In this document: positions 25,358-34,343 of the stretch, piece after piece | Numbering within the stretch: the stretch's first letter is position 1 | Layout of the letters: each line of letters begins with the position of its first letter | Source of the DNA: Sphingomonadaceae bacterium OTU29LAMAA1 | GTDB lineage: Bacteria; Pseudomonadota; Alphaproteobacteria; Sphingomonadales; Sphingomonadaceae | Length of the DNA stretch: 64,000 nt | Reading direction: 5' to 3' | NCBI GenBank assembly: GCA_024072375.1 | Contig: CP099617.1 | Coordinates: 1,592,001-1,656,000 of the forward strand | The notes under the pieces: generated by a model | The model's database searches: none | What the model was told of the DNA's origin: nothing | Seen by the model: only the letters and a program-made list of their open reading frames with translations | Position numbers and translations under genes: made by a program

Positions 25358-26080
25358 ATGAGCCTCTACCTCAGCGAGCACGAACGGTCCGCACTTGCGT
25401 CGATCAACTCCAATACGCTGCGCGAGCTGGTTGACGAGGCGGTATGGACCACCCGCTCAAGCGCGCTCCGCGAGCTCCGACTTGCAAGCTGCGGTGTCTA
25501 TGTCGCCGAGCGACTGCGGCGGTTCGAACGCGACCTCGACAACTACGCCAAGGCAAAATCGGCGCAGAAGCGGAGCGATACGCGCGCGCGCGCGAGCAGC
25601 GCCGGGAGCGAACTCGTCCGCGCGCTCCGCGAGATGCAGGACCGGATGGCGACAGAGGACAAGGAGCTCGAGCGCTTCCGCATCGACGACCTAATTCCGC
25701 CGCCCCACCGCCTGCGTGAGCGGATCGAGGTACGGGTCGGCTTCCAATGGCGCGACACCGCCTCGGACTCCTGGCGGTTCGGCAGCATCACCTTCGCCCA
25801 TGACGTCCAGCTGCGCCCCGATTATGAGAAGCCGGTGCCGAAGCGGAAGCCGAGCGCGGCGAAGCAGGATGAGGAGCGCCAGGACGAGCTCTACCGCCGC
25901 TGGGAGGATCTCCGGTCGCGGGCGCTCGGCGCCGTGCGGGAGTTTTTTCAAAAGGGCGGCGATGGCGCCGCGATCCCCGAGAGGTTCGAAGCGCAGCCCG
26001 GCATGCGAAGCCGCTTTCTCGACAATTTCAGCTGCGATTTCTGGCTCGATCGGGCAGCGGCATCCGGCGCGGCGGGCTAG
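25358..26080 (+). CDS. Hypothetical protein
   Basis: A 240-residue, charged, mostly helical protein. A coiled-coil-like stretch (about 45-110) precedes a beta-rich domain (RIEVRVGFQWRDTASDSWRF, then SITFAHDVQL) and another basic helix region. No recognised family. It follows the membrane protein by 85 bases and precedes the nuclease-like gene by 9 bases, so it is likely the partner of the latter. Confidence 0.55.
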   Translation: MSLYLSEHERSALASINSNTLRELVDEAVWTTRSSALRELRLASCGVYVAERLRRFERDLDNYAKAKSAQKRSDTRARASSAGSELVRALREMQDRMATEDKELERFRIDDLIPPPHRLRERIEVRVGFQWRDTASDSWRFGSITFAHDVQLRPDYEKPVPKRKPSAAKQDEERQDELYRRWEDLRSRALGAVREFFQKGGDGAAIPERFEAQPGMRSRFLDNFSCDFWLDRAAASGAAG

Positions 26081-26089
26081 GATCGCGCC

Positions 26090-26638
26090 TTGGCCAATAT
26101 CGAGCTGCATTCCACCCACTCGACCCTCCGCGAGCGGATCGTCGAGCATGTGTTCGTCGGCGAGGCGCTTCGCGCGTTATGGCGGCGCGGCATCACCGAC
26201 GTCGAGGTGCTGCGCTCCGAATTTGATGCCCACGGTTACGATCTGGTCATGCGGCGTGGGGCGGTGGATCGCCACATCCAGTTCAAGACCGGCGTGCGGG
26301 ACAAGCCTGCGCCGGTGTCGGTCGGTCGCGCACTGGCCGAGAAGCCAAGTGGCTGCGTGATCTGGATCTGCGTGACGCTCGACCTCGCGATCGGTCCATT
26401 CTGGTGGTTTGGCGGCGGGCCCGGCGAGCCCCTCCCCGATCTCCTGGGATTCAAGAACCCGAAGCGCAACGGCCGAAACAAGGCCGGCGATCGGCCACCG
26501 CGCAGGAACCACAGCAAAGTGCCGACGCGTTACTTCCGCCGAGTGGACGGGATCGACGCCATCCTGGAGATCCTCTTCGGCCCGCTTCCGGTCGGGTCGG
26601 CACCAGCGGTGCCGGAGGATGCACGTGACGCCGCCTAG
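26090..26638 (+). CDS. PD-(D/E)xK nuclease-like protein
   Basis: A 182-residue protein starting at TTG 26090 with TAGGAT 8-9 bases upstream. An N-terminal nuclease-like fold is suggested by a helix (LRERIVEHVFVGEALRALW), FDAHGYDLVM and HIQFKTG. The D ... QxK pattern is a known variant of the restriction-endonuclease active site. The C-terminal half is basic (KNPKRNGRNKAGDRPPRRN). Cleavage activity is inferred from motif spacing only. Its stop overlaps the end of the convergent pseudogene by 4 bases. Confidence 0.6.
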   Translation: MANIELHSTHSTLRERIVEHVFVGEALRALWRRGITDVEVLRSEFDAHGYDLVMRRGAVDRHIQFKTGVRDKPAPVSVGRALAEKPSGCVIWICVTLDLAIGPFWWFGGGPGEPLPDLLGFKNPKRNGRNKAGDRPPRRNHSKVPTRYFRRVDGIDAILEILFGPLPVGSAPAVPEDARDAA

Positions 26639-27489
26639 TTGCGATTAAGCCCCATCTCGCGGCTCTGGAGCTTATCCTTCCAGCGCGCTTCGAGCGCCAT
26701 CAGCTCGGTGTCAGCTGCGGCCGAGCCGACCGTCTCCAGAACCTAGACCCGGTAGTCGCTCGCCTCGCGGCTCTTGAGCGCGACGTTGCCGCCATGGCCA
26801 GTGACGAAATAGTCACGCCAGCGCGCGAGGAAGCCACCGCCGCCCGACCCCATCCCGACATATTGCTCACGCGTGCGCGGGCACGTCAGCAGATAGATGC
26901 CGCGGTTTGCGGCGAGGGCCGCCCGCCAGCCGGCCGGGATCGTCTCGATCTCGGCGCGGTTGAGGATGAGCGCGTCGAAGCCTGGGAATTCATCCTCGCT
27001 GAAGCTGCGCCGCAGCTCGACGACCGGCTTGCCCGCGCGCGCGCCGTCGACCCGCTGCACCCATTGCCGGTAACCGCCGCCCCAGGCGATTCAGAGGCGG
27101 CCTACATAGTCCGCCAGCGCCGGCATGGGCGCGAGGCAATAGAGATTGCAGCTGCCGGCCGGCTCGGGCCGGCCGGTGATCGGATGCGGTCGTTCCTCGG
27201 GCAACGGTCCGACCAGCTCGGCGCTGTACATTCCCACGAACAGCGTCTCGGTGCTGCCAGGCAGGCCGACGAACGAGGCCCAAATCGGCGCGCGGAGGTC
27301 CGGCTCGTCGCCGAACGCCTGCGTTTCCTGATAGGCATCGAAGCGGGGGCGCTGGTCGCGCCACAGCGCGTAGAGCGATGGGAAGCCGGGGTAGCGTCCG
27401 TCCTTGTGGCGCAGCAGCCGCACGTCGCGGCGGGCAAGCCCGGCGCTGTCGAGGAGCGTGGTGAAGGTCAGCGGCGGCGCGGCGGTCAC
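26635..27489 (-). pseudogene. GIY-YIG-type nuclease gene broken by two in-frame stops
   Basis: One continuous reading frame of 284 sense codons plus stops runs from GTG 27489 to TAG 26635, interrupted twice without frameshift. A TGA at 27093-27091 sits between DYVGRL and IAWGGGYRQW. A TAG at 26745-26743 sits between SDYRV and VLETVGSAAADTELM. The middle RGIYLLTCPRTREQYVGMGS followed by FLARWRDYF is a GIY-YIG-like core, and the end KLQSREMGLNRN is a normal GIY-YIG tail. Both stops are one C-to-T change from an expected sense codon (CGA, CAG). The start overlaps the upstream gene as GTGA. Confidence 0.75.
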
Positions 27490-27992
27490 CGCTCCGCTCC
27501 ATGGCGGTGCTCGCGGTCCAGCTCGGAGAAGTCCGTCAGCGCGTCGCACGCCATGCAATGGTACATCCAGCTCGCCTCCTGAAAGTGCATGCCGCACATG
27601 CAGCCGCAGAACGGGCAGCATTCCTCGAGTTCGAGATCGCCCCATTCCCAAACGCCAAGATATTCAGGGACCGCGTCTCGGTCGTAGCCGGTGATCTCGA
27701 AGGCATCGGTGTTCTTGGCGACATAGCCATCGACGCCGGCGCGCGACAACATCGGCAGCGCGTCCGCAGGCTCAATCGCGAACCACTCGCCGGAGAGCCT
27801 GCGGGTCGCGAAATGGGCGTGCAGCGCGCGCTCCAGCGCGTGATCATCCGCGGCGTTGATCCACCCCACTACTGCGAGCGCGACGGGGTTGCCGGTCTGG
27901 AGGTCGCGGCGGCGCTTCTCGATGTTCCGCGCCCGCCCGATCTTCGTGAAGACGCGGTCGTTCTCGACCTGCGAGATGAAGTAAACAGCCAT
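27486..27992 (-). CDS. T5orf172/GIY-YIG-like protein with zinc-binding C-terminus
   Basis: A 168-residue protein. The first 75 residues (YFISQVENDRVFTKIGRARN, EKRRRDLQTGNP, HALERALHAHFATRRLSGEWF) match the T5orf172/Mug113 branch of the GIY-YIG superfamily, a DNA-binding or nicking domain often found on phages and islands. The C-terminus has a Cys cluster (ECCPFCGCMCGMHF, then YHCMACD) that should bind zinc. It overlaps the next gene by 4 bases, so the two formed a two-gene unit before the second one decayed. Confidence 0.8.
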   Translation of the reverse strand: MAVYFISQVENDRVFTKIGRARNIEKRRRDLQTGNPVALAVVGWINAADDHALERALHAHFATRRLSGEWFAIEPADALPMLSRAGVDGYVAKNTDAFEITGYDRDAVPEYLGVWEWGDLELEECCPFCGCMCGMHFQEASWMYHCMACDALTDFSELDREHRHGAER

Positions 27993-28106
27993 CGATCAGA
28001 ATCCGTGGCCTGCCCCGCCCAACACCTTCATAATGGCGTACTCTGCGCCGATGTCGAGCACGCCGCTGCCGTTGACAGTCGGGGACCCGCCCGTTCAGCT
28101 CGCGGG

Positions 28107-28799
28107 ATGTCCGCTGCCCGCCTCCGGGAGATCGTCAATGTCGCCATTCCCCGGCTGTTCGAGCAGATCCGGGGTGGGCGCATCGTGTGCGAGAGCGAGG
28201 CAACGCTCCAGCTCCATCTCGGCCGCATCATCGCCACGGTCGCCGATCTTTATCTGGTGAGCGAGCGCGAGACCTTCTCGATCGAACTGGAAAAGCCGCT
28301 TCGGGGCGGTCGCGAAAAGCGCGGGCGGATCGACATCTGGTTTCAGCTGACCTTGACCGACGGCACGGTGACGCGCTGCGCGATTGAGCTCAAGTTTTTC
28401 AAGGAAGCGAACCACCGCGAACCGAACAACCGCTACTACGTCTTCAAGGATATCGCGCGATTGGAACGGTGCAAGGATGTGGCCGACATCGCCTTCATGC
28501 TGGTCGGCACGGACCATCAGCATTACATCTCCCGTGCGAGCTACTCCAAGAACACGGCTGATTTCGATATCCGGCACGGGGCGAACTACCGGGCCGGAAC
28601 GCGCCTCGAATATCGGACCAACGACCCCTACGATGTGCCGATCACGCTCGCTCACGACTACGAATTCAGGTGGGCGGAACTCCCGGACACGCATTACCAC
28701 GGCAGGACACTTCACTTCCTGCTAGTCGAGGTGTCTCCGGATCAGGAGATCGAGCCGGCGACAGTCCCGACGCCCGCTCAATCATTCCAGTCGGCATAG
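28107..28799 (+). CDS. PD-(D/E)xK nuclease-like protein
   Basis: A 230-residue protein from ATG 28107; the open frame extends upstream but antisense to the zinc protein. An N-terminal helical part is followed by GRIDIWFQLTLTDGTVTRC and AIELKFFK, a D ... ExK arrangement of restriction-like nucleases, with Glu in IELEKP upstream as a possible third acidic residue. Near it is a YYVFKDIARLERC helix. It may cleave DNA; the family name is not known to me. The caspase-like gene follows after 47 bases. Confidence 0.65.
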   Translation: MSAARLREIVNVAIPRLFEQIRGGRIVCESEATLQLHLGRIIATVADLYLVSERETFSIELEKPLRGGREKRGRIDIWFQLTLTDGTVTRCAIELKFFKEANHREPNNRYYVFKDIARLERCKDVADIAFMLVGTDHQHYISRASYSKNTADFDIRHGANYRAGTRLEYRTNDPYDVPITLAHDYEFRWAELPDTHYHGRTLHFLLVEVSPDQEIEPATVPTPAQSFQSA

Positions 28800-28846
28800 C
28801 TCGATGCACATTGCCTCGTGCGGCGATTGCGGGAAGAACCAGGCTC

Positions 28847-29434
28847 ATGAGCAAACTCAAGAGCGTCTATATCGTCGAGTCTTTGGACCCGAAGGACTTC
28901 TACGAACGCATGCTCGACGGCCACGCCGCCAACGAGATCCTGCGCATCCTGGGGACGAGGACCGAGTATCGTGTCGCCTTCACCCGCAAGCTCGCGCGCA
29001 GGGCGATCGCGGAAGCGGCGCGCGGCGACTACGAGGTCCTGCACTTCTCCTCGCATGGCAACAGCGAAGGGGTGTTCCTGACCGACGAAAGGTTTCTGAC
29101 CTGGGCCGAGTTTGTGGAACTGATCCGGCCCGCGGCAGGCGCGGACAAAGCGCTGGTTATGGCGACCTGCGGTGGCGGCGATAAAGCACTGACAAAGGCG
29201 CTGACTGCCGCCGGCGTCGTCTTTGGCTGGGTATTCGGGTCGACGGCGGACTCCGTCCACTTCTCGGATAGCTGCCTCGCCTGGTCGATCCTCTACAACC
29301 GCCTCTACGATTACGGTCTCAAGCGAGAAAAGCTCAAGATCACGCTCAAGGCGATCAACGCCGCCATCGTCGGCGACTTCGTCTATCGGCAATGGACCGG
29401 TAAGCGATATCGTCGCTTCCCCGCAAAGGCCTAG
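28847..29434 (+). CDS. Caspase-like (CHAT-type) cysteine protease
   Basis: A 195-residue protein whose core fits the caspase-hemoglobinase fold. The His of the dyad is in LHFSSHGNSEG (H70) and the Cys in LVMATCGGG (C108), each after a hydrophobic strand, with a FLTWAEFVELI helix between, as in CHAT and clan CD peptidases. Such proteases serve as effectors in several bacterial defence systems. The start at ATG 28847 follows an upstream in-frame extension that I ignore. The next gene begins 3 bases after its stop, so they are probably partners. Confidence 0.72.
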   Translation: MSKLKSVYIVESLDPKDFYERMLDGHAANEILRILGTRTEYRVAFTRKLARRAIAEAARGDYEVLHFSSHGNSEGVFLTDERFLTWAEFVELIRPAAGADKALVMATCGGGDKALTKALTAAGVVFGWVFGSTADSVHFSDSCLAWSILYNRLYDYGLKREKLKITLKAINAAIVGDFVYRQWTGKRYRRFPAKA

Positions 29435-29437
29435 CAC

Positions 29438-30550
29438 GTGCCGCTGTTCTCCCATCGGTTCACCCCCGCCTCCGCCTCCCCGCTCGGCACCTCGGTCGAC
29501 CTGACGGTGCAGGAGGTCGAGGACGCGGGGCTGCGCGAGGTCCTGCAAACCCCCGGCGTGGCGCTCGGCAATTGGGGCCTGCTCAGTGCGCTGCTCCATC
29601 CCGGCAGCAGCCACTTCCTGTTCCACGCGCCGCTCGGCCAAGCCCGCGAGGTAAAAACCGCGGTCTCGGGCCTGTTCGGCCGCTTCGTCGCCCGCGCCTA
29701 CGCCACCCGCTACCTGCGCTACTCCCACTTCGTGCACATCACCAAGCCGCCAATGATGCTGAGCGGCGCCATGAATGGCCTCCTGCGGCGTACGCCGCGG
29801 TTCCCGTCGGGCGACTTGCCCGACTGGGTGACGTGGGGTGCCGGCGCGGGTCTCGGCATCGTCGAGGCGAAAGGTTGCCATGACCAGGGCAGCCCCGCCG
29901 CCGCGCTGGAGCGCGCGCGAAAGCAGGCGCTGCGGGCGGAGATCACGGTCGGCGGCCGACCGGCGACGTTCAAGCGCTTCGCCATCGCCACACGCTGGGG
30001 ATATGCGACGCCGACGCGCACCCAGCCGATGCTCTGGGTCCACGATCCCGTCGCCGAGGGCGGTGAAAGCCCGGAGGCTGCCGCAGCGCTCGCGCTCGGT
30101 GTTGCCCGCTACCACGCTGCGCGCCTGCTCGCGCCGCTCGGCTACCAAGAACTGGCCGATCAGCTGCTTGGCCTGGCGCGCGACCCGCTCCCCGCCAGCC
30201 GCAACCGTCGCCAGCGGCGCGGTCGCGAGGTTCTGGCCGAAGCGCCTGTGTTCGAGATGGACGACGTAGAGGGCGCGGCCGGCGAAGCGTTGCTCGGCGC
30301 AGTCGTGGTACGCGGATCGAAGCTGGCGCCGGCCGACCTGTCGCCATCCGACCGGGAAACGCTGGAGCGGCTCGACCTGAACCCGACTTTCGTCGGCATC
30401 GATCGCCAGGAGGTCAAGCGGCTGATCGAGGGCGAAACGACACCGCCCGCGCCACCCACCGACGCGCAGCGTGTTCTCGTAGGGGACGATGGCGCCGGCG
30501 GCCGCGTCGTTCGGCTCGGGAGAGACGGTGGGACTGTCCGGCTCGTCTGA
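29438..30550 (+). CDS. Hypothetical protein, possible partner of the CHAT protease
   Basis: A 370-residue protein from GTG 29438, with AAAGG about 10 bases upstream and only 3 bases after the CHAT gene. No firm family. One segment (DWVTWGAGAGLGIVEAKGCH) ends in ExK after a strand and could be part of a nuclease-like fold, and a long Ala-rich helix region follows. The last 60 residues (PPAPPTDAQRVLVGDDGAGG and onward) look flexible. As a tightly linked gene it might be a regulator or substrate of the protease; this is inference. Confidence 0.6.
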   Translation: MPLFSHRFTPASASPLGTSVDLTVQEVEDAGLREVLQTPGVALGNWGLLSALLHPGSSHFLFHAPLGQAREVKTAVSGLFGRFVARAYATRYLRYSHFVHITKPPMMLSGAMNGLLRRTPRFPSGDLPDWVTWGAGAGLGIVEAKGCHDQGSPAAALERARKQALRAEITVGGRPATFKRFAIATRWGYATPTRTQPMLWVHDPVAEGGESPEAAAALALGVARYHAARLLAPLGYQELADQLLGLARDPLPASRNRRQRRGREVLAEAPVFEMDDVEGAAGEALLGAVVVRGSKLAPADLSPSDRETLERLDLNPTFVGIDRQEVKRLIEGETTPPAPPTDAQRVLVGDDGAGGRVVRLGRDGGTVRLV

Positions 30551-30727
30551 TCGCAACCCGGTGGCAGGGTACGACCGGACCTCTGCCGCTCCGGCACCGG
30601 TGACGCCGGGAGATTGAAAAGTGGCGGGGGTGTTCGGTTGGGATGGCGTTATGTTCGATGGCGGACCATGGACGTGGTGTAGACGCGGAGGAAAAGTGAC
30701 GAGGCAGACCTTTCTCGAGCGCAACTT

Positions 30728-32206
30728 ATGCGCGGCGGGATCATCGCAGTGATCGACGAAGGGGCCGCGCGGCTCGCGCTGTGCAACCTCATGCACCGGC
30801 TCGCTCGTCGCTACCACGAGGCGGCGCGGGCGATCACTACCGATCACCTGAAGCTGCTGTTCGAGCGCTGGAGCGAGGCGCGCGCATTGCTGGCCGCCGC
30901 AACCGGGCTCGAACCTGCCGAGGACGACGCGCTCGCGGCAGCCGAGACGGCGGACGTCGCGGCGCGAGTGGCTGCGGGACGCAACGCGCTGGTGGAGCTG
31001 ATCCGGGCTGGTGAGGCGGAGCTTCGAGACACCGCCGAGGACGCACGCAGCGCCGGCATCGCGGCGGACCTGCTCGACCGGATCGACGCATCGCTGGCCG
31101 AGGTCAGCGACGACCTCTTCCGCGAACTCGGCACCCTGCGCGCCACCTGGGAGCCTGCGCCGGGGCGGTATGAGCGCTCCTTCGGGCTCGGTCGCATGAC
31201 CACTGGTATCCCCGGACTGACCCAGCCGCAGTCGCGCATCTTCGACCTTTGGTACGCCACCAACCGGCGCGCGATCGTCCAGCAGGACAAGGTCGTCGGC
31301 TACGGCGCCGAGCGCGACGCGGAGACCCATCTTGGCCGCTGCGGCGTTATCATCCCTCAGGCGCACGAGATCGGCTCGACCGGCTCGCCGTGGTGGCGGC
31401 GGCTCTCGCGCGGTGACGATCGGCTGAGCATCGACAGCATCGATCCGGCAGAACCCGATGACTATTGGGCAAGCCTCGTCGATCGCGTCGGGGCCGAAGC
31501 CGGTCCGGGCGATGCCGTCGTGTTCCTGCACGGTTACAATGTCAGCTTCGATGGCGCCGCGCTCCGGGCCGCGCAGATCGGGGCCGATCTCGGTCTTACC
31601 GGTCCAATGGCGTTCTTCAGCTGGCCGTCGCGCGGCCGGATCCTGTCCTACGCGATCGACGAAGCTGCCATCGAGGCGAGCGAGGCGGCGATCACGCAGT
31701 TCCTCGTCGATGTCGCCACCAGGAGCACCGCCGCCCGGGTCCATCTCGTCGCCCACAGCATGGGCAATCGCGGGCTGCTGCGCGCGGTCAACCGCATCGC
31801 CGGGAAGGCCGCGGATCGAGCGGCAAAGCCCTTCGGTCAGATCATCCTCGCAGCTCCGGACGTCGACAGCGACCTGTTCCGCGATCTCGCCGGCGCCTAC
31901 GGCGAGGTCGGCACGCGCACCACCTTGTACGTGTCCGCAGCGGACCTGGCGATCCGCTGCTCGCGCCTGTTCCACGGCGCCGCCCGCATCGGTTTCACGC
32001 CGCCGGTGGCGGTGATCGACGGGATCGACACGGTCAACGTGACCAACGTCGACCTGACGCTGCTCGGCCACGGCTATGTCGCGAGCTGTCGTCCGGTGCT
32101 CGGCGACATGCAGCAGCTGCTGGTCAACGACCTGCCGCCGCCCCAGCGCGCCTTTCTTAGAGAGATCGCCGGCGGCGGCACGCGGCACTGGGAGATCGCC
32201 GGCTGA
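30728..32206 (+). CDS. Alpha/beta hydrolase (DUF900-like) with helical N-terminus
   Basis: A 492-residue protein. Residues 1-140 are helical and Ala/Glu-rich. The hydrolase domain shows VVFLHGYNVSFDGA (oxyanion region, H268-G269-Y270), the nucleophile elbow VAHSMGN with Ser344, and likely later Asp and His (AAPDVDSD, LLGHGYVAS). DUF900-type proteins are lipase/esterase-like enzymes; related effectors damage membranes in phage defence. Substrate is unknown. The metallopeptidase-like gene follows after 41 bases. Confidence 0.8.
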   Translation: MRGGIIAVIDEGAARLALCNLMHRLARRYHEAARAITTDHLKLLFERWSEARALLAAATGLEPAEDDALAAAETADVAARVAAGRNALVELIRAGEAELRDTAEDARSAGIAADLLDRIDASLAEVSDDLFRELGTLRATWEPAPGRYERSFGLGRMTTGIPGLTQPQSRIFDLWYATNRRAIVQQDKVVGYGAERDAETHLGRCGVIIPQAHEIGSTGSPWWRRLSRGDDRLSIDSIDPAEPDDYWASLVDRVGAEAGPGDAVVFLHGYNVSFDGAALRAAQIGADLGLTGPMAFFSWPSRGRILSYAIDEAAIEASEAAITQFLVDVATRSTAARVHLVAHSMGNRGLLRAVNRIAGKAADRAAKPFGQIILAAPDVDSDLFRDLAGAYGEVGTRTTLYVSAADLAIRCSRLFHGAARIGFTPPVAVIDGIDTVNVTNVDLTLLGHGYVASCRPVLGDMQQLLVNDLPPPQRAFLREIAGGGTRHWEIAG

Positions 32207-32247
32207 CACCCCATGTTGGCGGCCCGCCTTCTTCTTGATCGTCGATC

Positions 32248-33540
32248 ATGCCCATTCGTTCGTCCATCCTGTTCCCGAACACCTCCGCTCGCGCGGCCTA
32301 CTCGCCGCGCGAGATCATTGTCCACATCGAGGAGGAGTTCGATCCCGCGCGCGCCGACGAGGCCTATCGGCGCGACTGGTTTGAGGCGCACCTCCCCGTC
32401 CTCGTCCACGAGTTCCAGCACGGTCTCGACCATGTCGGCACGGTCGCCGGGCGCGAGCTGCTGACCTGCCTCTCGGACGCCCATTTCGGACTGGAGAGCA
32501 AGCTGGCTGGCGACAGCAGTCAGCTATGGCGGATGGCGGCCCTTCGCGACGCCGAGCGGCGGTTCGACCGAGGCGCCTATTTCCACGAATATGACCCCGA
32601 CTATCGCTGGCTGACGCCGCGGCTGCCGCGATGGCGCTGGGAATCGTCGGTCGGGCTGGCGTTCGATCACGCCGGGCGCTCCGACGCGGCTGAGCCCATC
32701 TACTTCCTGCGGTTCACTGACGTCGACCAGAACCGCTTCGTCTCACGCCAGCCGATCACGGCCGCGGCCCTGTTCGAGACCAGGGCGATGTTCGTCGAGC
32801 TGGAGCACGCGGCGCTGATCGCCTTCCGGGAGGCGCAGGGCGATGAGGAGCGTCTGAGCGCGTTCGGCCGCGATCAGGCCCGGACCTTCTACGATCCTTC
32901 GCTGACTCTCTATTCCGCGCCGGCCCATCTCGCCGCGAGCCGGTGCGGCGACGGCGATCCGCTGACGGCGTACCGCATCGCCGCGCATGCTGCCGGCGTC
33001 GTCCTCAACCTCGCGCCCGACCTCGATCTCGACGTGAGGATTCCGGACGTCTTGCGCGACGAGCGCGGTATGGAGCGCCTGCAGCAGCTTGTCGCCCGGC
33101 GAGACCCTGGCTTCCTGTTCGTCGTCCTGATCTCGGCCGCTCCGCGCTACGACGGCGACACCGATCGCTGGCTGCGCGATGCCCTGGCGGCGGCAAACTT
33201 CCCGCCACTGGACGCGATCTACGAGGCGGCGCTCGGGCACCTCGCCTATCCGAGCGTCCGCCACGGCACGCAGTTCGACATGATCTACTTCGAGGGTTGC
33301 GCCGCCGGCCACACCAACGCCGCGCGCACCCGCCCCACCCGCGGGCTCCTGGACGTTCCGACCATGAGCAGGCTGAACACCATAGAGGGACCCTTTGCCC
33401 TGCCCAACTACTTCGCTGGCGACCGAGCGCTGTCGCCCCCGTGCGCCTCGATCCTTGAGGCCGATCGCCAGCGCGAGGCGGTGGAAGGTGCCGCGGTACT
33501 GAGCAGCCAAATGGCGGAGTTCCTGGCGGCGTGCCGTTAG
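32248..33540 (+). CDS. HEXXH metallopeptidase-like protein
   Basis: A 430-residue protein with a zinc-peptidase motif LVHEFQHGLDH at residues 52-62 (HEFQH). Further downstream, ETRAMFVELEHAALIAF is a candidate for the third zinc ligand (Glu). The rest lacks signal or membrane segments, so it should be cytoplasmic. The C-terminal part (DVRIPDVLRDERGMERLQQ and later LNTIEGPFALPNYF) is unassigned. Paired with the hydrolase gene; the role in proteolysis is inferred from the motif. Confidence 0.65.
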   Translation: MPIRSSILFPNTSARAAYSPREIIVHIEEEFDPARADEAYRRDWFEAHLPVLVHEFQHGLDHVGTVAGRELLTCLSDAHFGLESKLAGDSSQLWRMAALRDAERRFDRGAYFHEYDPDYRWLTPRLPRWRWESSVGLAFDHAGRSDAAEPIYFLRFTDVDQNRFVSRQPITAAALFETRAMFVELEHAALIAFREAQGDEERLSAFGRDQARTFYDPSLTLYSAPAHLAASRCGDGDPLTAYRIAAHAAGVVLNLAPDLDLDVRIPDVLRDERGMERLQQLVARRDPGFLFVVLISAAPRYDGDTDRWLRDALAAANFPPLDAIYEAALGHLAYPSVRHGTQFDMIYFEGCAAGHTNAARTRPTRGLLDVPTMSRLNTIEGPFALPNYFAGDRALSPPCASILEADRQREAVEGAAVLSSQMAEFLAACR

Positions 33541-34343
33541 CCGGCTGCCAGCGCCCGCGCGTGTGCTAGTCCGCGCCCGATGCGTTGCTCGCTGACCCGC
33601 GATGAGGTTGCCGCCCTGGTCCGGCGCGATGTCGGACGGATCGGCGGAGGGGCCCTGAGAGCAATCCGCGCCGCGGTCGCGGAAGTCGCGGCGGCCGACG
33701 CCGGCGCCCGACACGTCGAGCGAAAGCTCGCAGCTGCTGCGCTCGATCGCAACGAGGTTGTCGCCGCTGGTCGAGGAGACGGCCGCCACCCGATTGCAGG
33801 AAGTGCCGTTGCTCGCGGCCGTCGGCGCCATGGCGTTGCGATACCGCCCTTGCCGCGCTCGACCCGGAGCAGCATGCGCTCGCTGTCGATGTCACGGACC
33901 TTGAGGGCGGCGACCTCGGCCGCGCGCAGTCCCGCACCATAGGCGACGGACAGCGCCGCCTGATGCTTGAGGCACGTGGTCGCGTCGAGCAGCCGCGCTA
34001 CCTCGTCCCGGCTCAGCACCACCGGCAGCTTGCGCTCATGCCGCATCCGGACCAGCTTGCGCGCCAGGTCCGGCCGGTCGAGCGTCTGCGTGAAGAAGAA
34101 CCGCAGCGTTGACACGATAGCGTTCATGGTCGACGCCGGGACATCCAGCTCGCCTTGCTCGATCTGGAAGCGCCGGACGTCCTCCGCCGTTGCGGTGTCC
34201 GGTGAGCGCCCCAGGAACGTCGCGAACCGGCCGACATCGCGGATGTAGTTGCGTTGCGTCTCGCGGCCGAAGCGCCGTATCTCCATCTCGTCGATGAGAC
34301 GCTGGCGTAGCGGGCTGACGGCAACAGGAATGAGGGTGGTCAT
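33537..34343 (-). pseudogene. Truncated tyrosine recombinase/integrase
   Basis: The first 167 residues are a well-preserved phage-type integrase: SAM-like N-domain (RRFGRETQRNYIRDVGRFA to LRFFFTQTLDRPDLARK) and the start of the catalytic domain with the first Arg box (YGAGLRAAEVAALKVRDID). At about 33843 the expected GKGGRYRNAM is written GGCGG-TATCGCAACGCCATG, about 4 bases short, shifting frame; soon after, the sequence leaves the family altogether. The His-Arg-His-Tyr part is absent, so the enzyme is inactive. It resembles the integrases found beside IS91-type elements and marks the right edge of the island. Confidence 0.85.

Noticed and set aside
27501..28106. Long plus-strand open frame upstream of the nuclease-like gene
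   Set aside because: It runs antisense to the zinc-containing T5orf172-like gene and has no family; the recognisable protein begins at 28107.
28778..32209. Very long minus-strand open frame of 1143 codons
   Set aside because: It is the antisense of four genes with clear catalytic motifs on the plus strand; long shadow frames are expected at this GC content.
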